The position numbers and the translations under genes were made by a program. Shown here piece by piece: positions 55,511 to 64,000 of a stretch of DNA of 64,000 bases; position 1 is the first letter of the stretch; each line of letters opens with the position of its first letter. The DNA is from Azospirillaceae bacterium. GTDB lineage: Bacteria; Pseudomonadota; Alphaproteobacteria; Azospirillales; Azospirillaceae. Where the stretch lies: the NCBI GenBank assembly GCA_031291675.1, contig JARLIO010000062.1, positions 1 to 64,000 on the forward strand. Reading direction: 5' to 3'. The notes beneath the pieces are model-generated. The model made no database searches. It saw nothing but the letters and a program-made list of their open reading frames with translations, and had not been told where the DNA came from.

Positions 55511-55735
55511 GTCACTTTCCTTTCGTCATCCCCGCGAAAGAGCGTGTGAAGAAGTCAGCGCCCGTGGCACCGGCGTTTCCGCCCGCGATGCCATCGGGGC
55601 CGGCACATCTGCGCACTTCCTTGGGCATTCCGGGCGTTCCCCCCAGGTTTTTCGGCTTTCGCCGAAACCGCGGGTGGAGACGCCCGCGCCACGGATCAGA
55701 TCCCTGCTTTCGGGGATGACGAGGAAAACGGTGAC
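55511..55735. repeat. Palindromic intergenic element inside the chemosensory cluster
   Basis: Ends gtcac...gtgac; inside these, tttcgtcatccccgcgaaag (55521-55540) is nearly the inverse of ctttcggggatgacgaggaaa (about 55708-55727). The sequence cgtcatccccgcgaaag is a widespread intergenic repeat word in alphaproteobacteria. It is the only sizeable noncoding interval between cheW and cheB and may carry a promoter or processing site. Confidence 0.5.
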
Positions 55736-55741
55736 AACGCG

Positions 55742-57331
55742 TCACATCACCGCCTTGCTGGCGGCATTCAGCTCCTTGGTGTCGAGCAACTGATCGGTGT
55801 CCAGCAGCAGGATCATTCGATGCGTCTTCTCGATATTCGCGACCCGGCGGATCAATCGTTGCTGCTCCTCCGACAGGTTGGGCGACAGGCCGATGACCGA
55901 GGCGGGGATCCGCATCACCTCGAGCACCTGGTCGACGATAAAGCCGGTCCTCACGCCGCCGATGGTGTAGACCATGATCCGTTGGCGATCGTTGCGTTCC
56001 ATCGACGGCAGGCCAAAGCGCCGGCGCTGGTCCACCACCGGCAGGACGACGCCGCGCAGATTGACCACCCCTTCCAGAAAGTCCGGCGTTTTCGGCACGC
56101 GGGTGAGTTCGTCGGGAACGCGAACGATCTCCTGGACCGATTCGATGGGAACGCCATATTCTTCATTCATCAGGCGGAAGACGACGAATTGCTCCTCGTC
56201 GTCGATGACGCTGGTGCGAACGTCCACGCTTTCATCGGCCATCACCGCTTTCTCCCCGCCATCGCCGCCGCCATCGCCGCTGACGACGGCCCGGATGTCG
56301 CCCGTATTGAACATCCTCTCGGAAGCCAGGATCGACACCAACCGCTTGCCTTCGTTCAAACGGCAGATCGACTGGAACTCGCTGAGATTGCCGTTGCGGG
56401 CCAGCAAGGCCGGCATGGGATCGATGACCGATCGTCCGACCCGCAGAACTTCCTTGACGCTGTCCATCATGACGCCGACCGACATGGCCGAGGCGTCGTT
56501 GCCCAAGGACACGACAACGATTTTGTTGGTGTCGGTGACGTCCTGAGGCGGCAAGCCGAACATGTCGCGGAGGCTGACCAGGGGCAGCAGCCGGTTCCTC
56601 AGCGTCATCACGCCCAGAACATGCGACGGGGTGTTGGGAACCTCAGTGATCTGCTCGGGGATCTGGACGATTTCCTGGACCTGCTCGATGGGCAGGGCAT
56701 ATTCCTGCCCGGCCACCTCGAAACTGACCAATTGGCTTTCGTCGCTGCCGTCTTCGGCAAGTTTGGTTTCCTTGCGGCTGTCCGCGTGAGTGCCCGGTCC
56801 GCCCAAGGTCTGTTTGATCGCCTTGCCGACCGCCTTGAACTCCCGCGCCACCACCTTTGCGGCATCCAGGATCATCACCATCGACCGTCCGTCGCTGGCC
56901 TTGATCATGCCCGTCATCAGGTCGTTGTCGACAGTGCCCTGGATGCCTTCAACCGACTCGATGCGGTCGGTTTCCACGGTCACCACATTGGCGACGCGAT
57001 CGACCACCAGGCCGACCGGGCGTCCCTGGTCGAGGATGACGACGCGTGTCGAATCGTCGTGCTCGACGGCGCTCATGCCGAAAATCTGGCGCAACCGGAT
57101 CACCGGCAGCATGGTTCCCCGCAGATTGGCGAGACCTTCGAGCGCACCCGGGCTCAACGGAACCTTGACGACTTCGGGCATGCGGATGATTTCCTGCACC
57201 TCGGCCAGAGGTACGGCGAACATTTCTTCCGCGACATGGAAGATTACAAACTGGCGGGAATCGCCGGCACTGGCGGTGTCTGCCGCGGCCAATTCCGCCT
57301 CGTCACGCACCGCTTCCGCAACTTCGGACAT
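55742..57331 (-). CDS. Coupling protein with three CheW domains in tandem
   Basis: 529 aa from ATG 57331 (AGGAGG 7 bases upstream). Three full CheW domains: about 20-170 (RQFVIFHVAEEMFAVPLAEV, LANLRGTMLPVIRLR), 190-345 (SQLVSFEVAGQEYALPIEQV, VMTLRNRLLPLVSLRDMFGL), 370-520 (EQFVVFRLMNEEYGVPIESV, VVNLRGVVLPVVDQRRRFGL). Each keeps the NLRG-type loop that contacts receptors or CheA. A CheW normally has one domain and links CheA to receptors in hexagonal arrays; a triple one could bridge several positions. Follows the double-signalling receptor by 38 bases. Confidence 0.92.
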   Translation of the reverse strand: MSEVAEAVRDEAELAAADTASAGDSRQFVIFHVAEEMFAVPLAEVQEIIRMPEVVKVPLSPGALEGLANLRGTMLPVIRLRQIFGMSAVEHDDSTRVVILDQGRPVGLVVDRVANVVTVETDRIESVEGIQGTVDNDLMTGMIKASDGRSMVMILDAAKVVAREFKAVGKAIKQTLGGPGTHADSRKETKLAEDGSDESQLVSFEVAGQEYALPIEQVQEIVQIPEQITEVPNTPSHVLGVMTLRNRLLPLVSLRDMFGLPPQDVTDTNKIVVVSLGNDASAMSVGVMMDSVKEVLRVGRSVIDPMPALLARNGNLSEFQSICRLNEGKRLVSILASERMFNTGDIRAVVSGDGGGDGGEKAVMADESVDVRTSVIDDEEQFVVFRLMNEEYGVPIESVQEIVRVPDELTRVPKTPDFLEGVVNLRGVVLPVVDQRRRFGLPSMERNDRQRIMVYTIGGVRTGFIVDQVLEVMRIPASVIGLSPNLSEEQQRLIRRVANIEKTHRMILLLDTDQLLDTKELNAASKAVM

Positions 57332-57369
57332 GGGTGTCCTCCTGTTGGCCAAAATTGATTGCGGAAACG

Positions 57370-59304
57370 TCAGGCGGTGGCTTGCAGTTCATCGGCAAGC
57401 GAGGCGATCTCTTCGATTGCCGCAGCCAGTTCTTCGGCCCCCTTGGCCTGCTGCTTGGCAGCAACACCCGCCTCGCCGGTAGCCCGGGTGGTCTGCTGGG
57501 CGGCGGCGGCGATCTGTTCGACGCCGGTTTGAACTTCCTTGACGACGCGGACGATCTCGTCTGAACCGTCGAGGATTTCCTTGTTGCCGGTCACCACGAC
57601 GGCCATGTCCTTGGTCACCGTTTCCAGATCGGCGCTGATCACCTTGTTCTTCTCGACCTCGCTGGCGGCGGTATTGCCGATCTCCTCGAGGTCGCGGCGC
57701 ACCCTGCCGATCTGGTCCTGGATCGCTTTGACCGTGTCCTTGATGCGATCGGCGTTCTCGGCCGAGTCACGGGCAAGGTTGCGGATGTCGGTGGACACCA
57801 CGGCGAAACCCTTGCCGAACTCGCCGGCCCTTGCCGCTTCGACCGAGCCATTGACCGCCAGCATGTTGGTCTGGATTGACACCGTGGTGATGGCATCGAC
57901 GATCTTGTCAATGCGGCGACTGATTTGCTCGAGTGCTGTCATCTGTTCGCGGCTTTGTTTACCGGCTTCGACCGAAGCCAGGACGCCGTCGATCAACTCG
58001 TCCATCGCCCTCTTGTTGTTGGCCAGCAATCCCGAGATGGCCTCACCCTTATCGACCGCGGTCTTGGCATTGGTGGCCGACAACTGCGCTGCCCGTTCGA
58101 TTTCGGCGATCGCTGCCGAGGATTGCTGGGTCGCCGCTGCCTGCTGCTGGGCGCCTTTCTGGATCTGTTCCAACGCGACCATGATCTGCGAGGCGGCGCG
58201 GTTGATCTCCTCCACCGCCGAGGACAATTCTTCGGCCGCCGAGGCGACCTCCTCGCTGCTCTTCGAGATATCGGTCGAGTTTTTCAGTTCATCGGCAAGC
58301 TCCGACAACTCCTGCGATGCCTGTTCTGACTGAGTCAGTGCCACGGTCTGCTGGTCGATGGTCTTCAGGGATTCCTGGCAGGCGGCGCTTTGCTCCTCGG
58401 CGGCGGCGGCGATGATCTCGGATCCCTTTTGCGCTTCGCTGGCGCCCGTGTTGGCTTCCTCGGATGCTTTGGCAATCTCACGACCACCATTGGCGATCTC
58501 GACGATGTCGAGGCGGATCTGCTCCAACTGGGACGTGACGATTTTGCCTTTCTCCACCTCCTGTTTAGCATTGTTGGCCGAGGTGCTGATGCCCTCCGCG
58601 ATGACCTTGACGTCCTTTTGAATCTGGGCGATCAGGTCCTGGATCTCACGGGCGCTCTTTTCGCTGGTTTCGGCCAGCGTACGCACTTCATCGGCAACAA
58701 CGGCGAAGCCTTTGCCGTGCTGACCGGCCCGTGCCGCCTCGATGGCGGCGTTCAATGCAAGAAGGTTGGTTTGGTCAGCAATGCGGGCCACGGCCTTGAC
58801 CACTTCCGAAATCGCCGCCGCCTGGCGCTCAAGCTCTTCCACCATTTTGACCGAGGTTTCCTGGCGCTCCGCAGCACGGCCGATGGCGACGATGGAGTTG
58901 GTGAGTTGGACAGAGACGTTCTGCAACAGTGTCTGCAACGCCTCGGCCTTGGCAACCGAGAGATCGGCATTTGCTTTCGCCTTAAGGATCAGGGCGCCAC
59001 CGTGGGTTACCGCTTTCTGCGATTCCTGGGCTGCCCCGGCCGCCTCCTCGGCGCCCTGGGCGATCTGTTCGGACGCCTTGCGCAGTTCCTCAGCGGCCGA
59101 CGTCGCCTCAGCGATGCCGCTGGCCAGTTGAGAGGTGGCGGCGGCGATCCGCTCGGCCGCCTTCTGCTGACGGGCGAAAGTCCGCGCCTTGCGCTTCTGG
59201 GCTTCAGCCAGCAACTTGCTTCCGTTTCCGACACCAGCGTCACCGGTCTCAGCCACTCTGGCCACGACGGATCCACTGATCTGGTTTCTCTTCACAAGAG
59301 CCAT
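57370..59304 (-). CDS. Soluble chemoreceptor with two signalling domains (DosM-like)
   Basis: 644 aa from ATG 59304 (GGAAA upstream). No hydrophobic segment: fully cytoplasmic. Almost entirely coiled coil, with two receptor tips: [18 protein letters not shown] near residue 178-195 and [20 protein letters not shown] near 478-498, each followed by GKGFAVV. Repeated [20 protein letters not shown]-like segments lie between. Receptors with two signalling hairpins are rare; DosM of Vibrio cholerae links two layers of a cytoplasmic array. First gene of the operon, before the triple CheW. Confidence 0.88.
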   Translation of the reverse strand: MALVKRNQISGSVVARVAETGDAGVGNGSKLLAEAQKRKARTFARQQKAAERIAAATSQLASGIAEATSAAEELRKASEQIAQGAEEAAGAAQESQKAVTHGGALILKAKANADLSVAKAEALQTLLQNVSVQLTNSIVAIGRAAERQETSVKMVEELERQAAAISEVVKAVARIADQTNLLALNAAIEAARAGQHGKGFAVVADEVRTLAETSEKSAREIQDLIAQIQKDVKVIAEGISTSANNAKQEVEKGKIVTSQLEQIRLDIVEIANGGREIAKASEEANTGASEAQKGSEIIAAAAEEQSAACQESLKTIDQQTVALTQSEQASQELSELADELKNSTDISKSSEEVASAAEELSSAVEEINRAASQIMVALEQIQKGAQQQAAATQQSSAAIAEIERAAQLSATNAKTAVDKGEAISGLLANNKRAMDELIDGVLASVEAGKQSREQMTALEQISRRIDKIVDAITTVSIQTNMLAVNGSVEAARAGEFGKGFAVVSTDIRNLARDSAENADRIKDTVKAIQDQIGRVRRDLEEIGNTAASEVEKNKVISADLETVTKDMAVVVTGNKEILDGSDEIVRVVKEVQTGVEQIAAAAQQTTRATGEAGVAAKQQAKGAEELAAAIEEIASLADELQATA

Positions 59305-59439
59305 GCTTATTTCCTTTGCACTATCGTCACGAGACGTAGCCAATCAGAGAAATCCTTATTTGCGCTAGGAACCTAGTCCACAAGTATTTTGGTAGACAAG
59401 TGCATCAATGGATCTCAATGCAAACGATACCTAAGCGTA

Positions 59440-60099
59440 TCAAACGATCTCTCTCTCCTCTTCGGCCAGAAGTGCTACGACCGCTTGTGCACGGTTGGTG
59501 GCGTTGACTTTTTTGAATATTCGACGGAGTCGAGACTTAACGGCCGACTCTGGGATATCGAGCTGCGTTGCCATGAGCTTGTTGGGTAACCCGGTCAGCA
59601 ATAACGAAATGACATGTCTTTCGGCACTCGAAAACCGTTCCGACACTGTAGATCCGGGGAAGACTGTTTTCGGCTTGCGCTTGATCCCCACCCCCTCAGC
59701 AAGTGAGAGCAGAATTTCTGCTGGAAGGTAGATTTGCCCCTCCATCACAACATGAAGCGCTGCGAGCATGCCGTTAACGGAAATGGTCTTGAAAATCACC
59801 CCCTTGGCACCAGCGCTAATGGCCTCCAGCATATGCGTAGAGTCGGCGATAGATGTCAGCAAAACAACTTTAGTTAATGGAAATTTTTCAACAAAATTAA
59901 CGATTCCAGACGTATTATCCATTCCTGGGAGAGTGTACGAAAGTAACGATAATTCGAATGTGCTTTCAGATGACGACTTTGAGAGTGCACCTTCGAAATC
60001 ATCAACCTCAACAATATCAACGCGAGAGCTAAGTCTTGGCAAAAACTGGCAGATGCCCTCTCGTAATAGTCTATGGTCGGAGGCTATTAGAACCCTCAT
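59440..60099 (-). CDS. LuxR/NarL-type response regulator with degenerate receiver
   Basis: 219 aa. N-terminal receiver-like fold MRVLIASDHRLLREGICQFL, but the phospho-acceptor segment reads ELSLLSYTLPGMD, with Ser 54 where Asp is expected; Lys 104 (VIFKT) and Thr 82 remain. The C-terminal LuxR HTH is at about 155-215: FSSAERHVISLLLTGLPNKL, AVKSRLRRIFKKVNATNR. It is a DNA-binding regulator unlikely to be controlled by Asp phosphorylation. Lies 135 bases upstream of the receptor gene on the same strand, so it may regulate the chemosensory operon or be a neighbour only. The DNA is less GC-rich than the cluster. Confidence 0.8.
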   Translation of the reverse strand: MRVLIASDHRLLREGICQFLPRLSSRVDIVEVDDFEGALSKSSSESTFELSLLSYTLPGMDNTSGIVNFVEKFPLTKVVLLTSIADSTHMLEAISAGAKGVIFKTISVNGMLAALHVVMEGQIYLPAEILLSLAEGVGIKRKPKTVFPGSTVSERFSSAERHVISLLLTGLPNKLMATQLDIPESAVKSRLRRIFKKVNATNRAQAVVALLAEEEREIV

Positions 60100-60482
60100 G
60101 CCGGAACAACCTATCTGAATGTGACATGGTCTTATTTATCGTTCTCAATAACATTGGCAATATGTCGCGGCGAGGCATTCGATTGAAAGCGTCGGCTATC
60201 GAACGATATGACTGGCTATCAGATGAAAGTCTGAATGCATTTCAATGACCTTGTCAGAGGAATTGGGTAGTGGCTGAGTTTTCCCGTCTGTTCGAGCCAG
60301 TCAGAGGGCGACCATTTCGGTTGATATCATGGCTGCCGCAGTGTTGGCGACGGGGTGTCGTCCGGAGGAGCAGGAGATGAACGGAGGACGGTGGCGTTGG
60401 TGCAGGAATCGGACGCGATCCTGAAAGCCCGGTGTCAGCCAGTTTCCGATCGCCTTCTGCCGCTCTGGTTGTGATCGCTCGA
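60100..60482. other. Spacer upstream of the LuxR gene, leading into IS5 debris
   Basis: The left third is AT-rich and likely holds the promoter of the minus-strand regulator. The rest (from about 60254) is GC-rich, with no credible gene on either strand; it may be eroded transposon sequence because an IS5 fragment follows directly. Confidence 0.35.
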
Positions 60483-61150
60483 TGCCGAACAAGCACTACA
60501 ACGAAGTCCGCTATTAATTTCCCAAAGCCCGGTATCGGGGTGAGAACTGGCGGACGTCCCGATGCGGCGCCTGGCCTTTGGGCGACCCTGGTGGCAGACC
60601 GAAGGTTTGCTGCGTTCGGTGGCGATGCTGCTGGGTTTGGCCAGCGACATTCGCGACTCTGCGACGCTCTGTCCTTGGCCACCGCCCTGAGCCAGACGGT
60701 TGGCCCCGTCATTATGATGATCGACAGCACCGGGCTGAAGGTCTTCGGCGCCGGCGAGGGAATGGTCGCCAACCATGGCGGCCGCGACCGGCAGACTTGG
60801 CGCAAACCGCATCTGGCGGTCGATCCGGACAGCGGTGAGATCCTGGCCTCGGCCCTGACCGGCACCGAGGACGGCGACGCCTCGCTGGTCGGGCCGCTGC
60901 TCGATCAGATCACCGCGCCGATCACCACCGTCCTGGCCGATGGCGCCGACACCGCGCGATCGTCACATCGCGATGATCGCCGGCAAAGGTCGGCTGGCAT
61001 GGCGGAAAGCTGTCGGCTACGGCCGGCGCTCCCTCGTCGAGACAGCGATGTTTCGTTACAAGACCGTCGTTGGGCGGACCCTTCGGACCCGGAATCTCTC
61101 TGCCCAAAAGATCGAGGCCAGGATCGACGATCCCCGTGCTTTGGCAAGCC
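60483..61150 (+). pseudogene. IS5-family transposase, degenerate with several frameshifts
   Basis: Starts MPNKHYNEVRY then TAA. Pieces in different plus frames follow in transposase order: QTEGLLRSVAMLLGLASDIR; MMIDSTGLKVFGAGEG and HGGRDRQTWRKPHLAVDPDS (DDE-type core); then HIAMIAGKGRLAWRKAVGYG and RRSLVETAMFRYKTVVGRTL. Internal deletion and frameshifts make it nonfunctional. The C-terminal piece matches the fragments near 9.45 and 46.0 kb. Confidence 0.8.
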
Positions 61151-61334
61151 CCAGAGTCACAGCCCCAGAGTCACATCGAGCGTTCACTGGTATAAAATAT
61201 ACGTTCCTATATTGTTCTATACTGACGTATCAGCGGCGCCTGCGATGATGATGCAGCGAGAATTCGGTTTTTGGATGCAGACACCGCTTCGCGGTGAGCG
61301 GGCGCGGAGACCCGCTCCCCTCAGGTCGCGATGT

Positions 61335-61514
61335 GTCAAGATCATGGCGGACTGGTCTTATACCAATCCGCTTTGATCGTGACCGATCAAAGCGAAGCCT
61401 CAGGCGCCGGCGCGCCCGTCCGGGCGCTTGGCTCCGCGCCACGTGGCGCGCGGTCGCCGTCGCGACCGTACCAGTCCGCCATGAGTCAAGATCATGGCGG
61501 ACTGGTCTTATACC
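61335..61514. repeat. Direct and inverted short repeats downstream of the IS5 remnant
   Basis: A 30-bp word beginning gtcaagatcatggcggactg occurs exactly at 61335-61364 and 61485-61514, both ending ttatacc. A shorter inverted copy (accagtccgccatga) lies at 61469-61483. Between them is a hairpin tttgatcgtgaccgatcaaa. No gene is seen in 61151-61673. Probably transposon-end or REP-type repeats. Confidence 0.65.
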
Positions 61515-61673
61515 CCTGATGCGGTCTGTTGAAACCAGAACGATTGCAATGGAGGCCACGGGCGCGCCGTCAGTGTCATAATCACAAATTCTGGAAATTT
61601 ACACCGTCGTGGCGATACCCTGGCCCACAAGGGCTGGCGCGATCGAACAGCCACCTGCCCGGAGACGCCCGGA

Positions 61674-62936
61674 TCATCCGCAACGGCCGAAGCGATCGAG
61701 CCCCAGGCCGGTCATGTCGATGTCGGGGGCACGCCCGGACAGGATATCGGCGAGGATCCGCCCGGAACCGCAGCTCATGGTCCAGCCCAGCGTGCCATGG
61801 CCGGTATTGAGAAACAGCCCCTCGATCCGGGTCGGTCCCAGAATCGGCACGGAATCCGGGGTCACCGGGCGCAGGCCGGTCCACAATTCCGCCTGGGCGA
61901 AATCGCCCGCGCCCGGAAACAGCGCGCGCGCCCGGCGGACGATCAACTGCGCGCGTTCGGTCAGATCGCCGTTCCAGCCGGCCAGTTCCGCGGTTCCGGC
62001 ACAGCGCAACCGCGCCCCGAGACGGCTGTAGACCATCTTGTGTTCGTCATCGGTGATGCTGACCTGCGGAGCCCGCCCCTCCGGGCCGACCGGCAGGGTC
62101 GCGGAATAGCCCTTGGCCGGATAAATCGGCAGCGACAGGCCGAGTTGGCGCGTCAGCACCGGCGACCAGCTACCGAGCGCGACGACCACGGCGTCGGCGC
62201 GCAGCCGGCCGCGGCTGGTCGCCACAGCGATCACCCGCCCCGCCTCGGTCTCCAGTCCCCGAACAAGGGTATCATACTGGAATCGGATGCCCCGCGCAGC
62301 ACCCCGGGCGGCGAGACGCTGGGTGAATTTGTGGGCATCGCCCGATTCATCGTCGGGGGTGAAAATGGCACCGGCCAGGGTGGAGCGGACATCGTTCAGC
62401 GCCGGCTCGATGGTCACGGCTTCGTCCGGGGTCTTGACCTGACGGCGCAGGCCGAACGCCGTCATCAGCGCCGCGGCATTGACCGCATGAGCGAATTCGC
62501 GGGAATTCCGATAGATATGCAGGATCCCCAAAGTCTTCTGGTCATAGTCAATGCCCGTCTCGGCCCGCAACTGTTGCAGGCAGGCCCGCGAATAGAGTGC
62601 GACCCGCAAGGTCCGGTCGGTGTTGATGCGGGTGCGCCCCGGGGTGCAGTTCCGCAAAAATCGGGCGGTCCAGGCCCACAGCGCGGGGTCGCGCCGGCGC
62701 CACCGAAACACCAGCGGCGCGTCGTCGCGGCCCAGCCATTTCAGGGCTTTCAGCGGGGTCGACGGATTGGCCCAGGGCTCGGCGTGACAGGGGGACACCT
62801 GGCCGCCATTGGCGAAGCTGGTCTCCAATCCGGCGGCGGGCTGGCGCTCGACCACGACCACCTCGTGGCCGGCTTCGCCCAGGTACCAGGCCGTGGTCAC
62901 GCCCACGACGCCCGCCCCCAAAACAATAACCTTCAT
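61674..62936 (-). CDS. DadA-like FAD-dependent D-amino-acid dehydrogenase / possible glycine oxidase (ThiO role)
   Basis: 420 aa. N-terminal FAD-binding fold MKVIVLGAGVVGVTTAWYLG and EAGHEVVVVERQPAAGLETS; SFANGGQVSPCHAEPWANPS closely follows DadA. C-terminal LRPVTPDSVPILGPTRIEGL and NTGHGTLGWTMSCGSGRIL are family hallmarks. The reaction is FAD-dependent oxidative deamination of a D-amino acid or glycine. It follows thiE by 60 bases in the same direction as thiG and thiE. Thiamine operons usually hold thiO (glycine oxidase) for the ThiG substrate iminoglycine, so this DadA-type enzyme may fill that place; otherwise it is plain dadA. Confidence 0.85.
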   Translation of the reverse strand: MKVIVLGAGVVGVTTAWYLGEAGHEVVVVERQPAAGLETSFANGGQVSPCHAEPWANPSTPLKALKWLGRDDAPLVFRWRRRDPALWAWTARFLRNCTPGRTRINTDRTLRVALYSRACLQQLRAETGIDYDQKTLGILHIYRNSREFAHAVNAAALMTAFGLRRQVKTPDEAVTIEPALNDVRSTLAGAIFTPDDESGDAHKFTQRLAARGAARGIRFQYDTLVRGLETEAGRVIAVATSRGRLRADAVVVALGSWSPVLTRQLGLSLPIYPAKGYSATLPVGPEGRAPQVSITDDEHKMVYSRLGARLRCAGTAELAGWNGDLTERAQLIVRRARALFPGAGDFAQAELWTGLRPVTPDSVPILGPTRIEGLFLNTGHGTLGWTMSCGSGRILADILSGRAPDIDMTGLGLDRFGRCG

Positions 62937-62996
62937 GATGCGTTCGCTTCCGATGATGCCGAAAGACGGCGTCGCCTTTCGGAAAGAGTTGAAAAA

Positions 62997-63617
62997 TCAC
63001 TGAAATGCCGCGACCAGCCGCCGGGCCGCCGCCGTGATGTCCGGCGCCGTCACCAGATCCGAGATCACGGCGATACCCGCGGCACCCGCAGCGCGACAGG
63101 CCGCGGCGCGGCTGGCATCGATCCCGCCCAGCGCGACGACCGGTGTCGTTGTCGATTGGCAGCGGGCGCGCAATCCGTTCAGGCCCAGCGCCGGGCCATA
63201 GCCGGGTTTGCCGGGACTGAGGAATACCGGGCTGACCGTCCGGTAATCGGCCGCCATCCCAGTGCCGGCGCCGTCGTTAGCGTGGGTTGACAGCCCGATC
63301 AGGGCCCGCGGCCCCAGACGCTGCCGCGCGATCCCGGGGTCGCCGGCCCCGGGCAGATGCAGCCCCAGTTGCAGAAGCGCCGCGGCCTCGATGTCGTCAT
63401 GAACCATGATGACCGCACCATAGGGTGCCGCCCGAACCACCAGCCGCTCCAGGATCGCCAGCCGCTCGGACGCGGCCAGGTCCTTTTCCCGCAATGACAG
63501 CCACTTTATGCCGCCGTCGAACAAACGGAGCGCCAGATCCGTCATCGCCACGGCGCAGCGACGGCGGTCGGTGATGGCCAGGATCGGCGGTTGCGGTAAC
63601 GAAACCATGGCGAACAC
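62997..63617 (-). CDS. thiE: Thiamine phosphate synthase
   Basis: 206 aa. LREKDLAASERLAILERLVV with the substrate-binding Arg/Lys/Glu, VIMVHDDIEAA, GLSTHANDG, DYRTVSPVFLSPGKPGYGPA and ALGGIDASRAAACRAAGAAG match ThiE/TenI-type synthases, which join the thiazole and pyrimidine halves of thiamine. The phosphate-binding loop ALGGI is present. The usual VNDR motif reads MVHDD, so a TenI-like role is also possible. Starts 24 bases after thiG. Confidence 0.85.
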   Translation of the reverse strand: MFAMVSLPQPPILAITDRRRCAVAMTDLALRLFDGGIKWLSLREKDLAASERLAILERLVVRAAPYGAVIMVHDDIEAAALLQLGLHLPGAGDPGIARQRLGPRALIGLSTHANDGAGTGMAADYRTVSPVFLSPGKPGYGPALGLNGLRARCQSTTTPVVALGGIDASRAAACRAAGAAGIAVISDLVTAPDITAAARRLVAAFQ

Positions 63618-63641
63618 TCTGAAGCAAAGGGCGGCGGCAGA

Positions 63642-64000
<359 letters not shown>

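Noticed and set aside
55820-57358. 512-codon plus-strand frame opposite the triple CheW
   Set aside because: His/Asp/Arg-rich shadow; three CheW domains on the minus strand are unambiguous.
61335-61514. CRISPR-like array
   Set aside because: Only two exact copies 150 bp apart plus an inverted piece, no regular spacing and no cas genes.

Overview
The window is a high-GC stretch of an alphaproteobacterial chromosome, most likely Rhodospirillales. The basis is protein style and gene content (Msr/DipZ set, multi-protein chemotaxis operon with ParA and STAS, hydantoinase/oxoprolinase operon with a branched-chain-type ABC transporter, ThiE/ThiG); the genus cannot be fixed from sequence reading alone. 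No rRNA, tRNA or CRISPR array was seen. Scattered IS5, ISAzo13 and IS1595 fragments, palindromic repeats and five visibly damaged loci show a region with accessory, partly decaying stretches between solid operons.

Layout: 0-1.1 kb, 3' end of a PTS EIICB permease with an extra EIIB-like domain. 1.3-7.0 kb, an unassigned three-gene minus-strand module (repeat protein, 1055-aa coiled-coil protein ending in an HEVGH zincin, CpXC protein). 7.2-10.6 kb, a palindromic repeat, a ribbon-helix-helix pair with its operator, a methyltransferase and PPK2. 10.6-18.8 kb, a surface-glycan-type island framed by IS debris: two glycosyltransferase/methyltransferase fusions, a TylF-like methyltransferase, a glycosyltransferase-like gene cut by an in-frame TGA and a frameshifted LpxL-like acyltransferase. 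19-25 kb, an MFS sugar-acid transporter and an extracytoplasmic methionine-sulfoxide repair set (MsrB, DipZ, MsrA) beside an SsuA-like binding protein. 25.3-31.3 kb, DUF2442/DUF4160, a PLP enzyme, a P-type ATPase with an amber codon in its most conserved segment, and a VbhA/Fic pair with a frameshifted toxin.

31.5-44.5 kb is one long minus-strand operon: pxpA, a biotin carrier, biotin carboxylase, pxpB, pxpC, hyuB, hyuA, livG, livF, livH, livM, livK, with a divergent LysR gene at its head. It looks like uptake plus ATP-driven ring opening of a lactam or hydantoin-like compound.

46.3-60.1 kb is a complete chemosensory cluster, mostly with overlapping genes: a double-signalling-domain soluble receptor, a triple CheW, CheB, a HEAT-repeat protein, CheR, a receiver, CheA, STAS, ParA, CheY, a QFQD-motif protein and a membrane receptor, with a LuxR-type regulator lacking the phospho-acceptor Asp at its upstream edge. 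The composition strongly recalls the class that builds purely cytoplasmic arrays held together by a double-signalling-domain receptor (DosM, Vibrio cholerae cluster I); I regard this as the most interesting system here. 60.4-61.5 kb is IS5 wreckage and small repeats; 61.7-64 kb is a thiG-thiE-dadA-like (possible thiO) operon running off the window.
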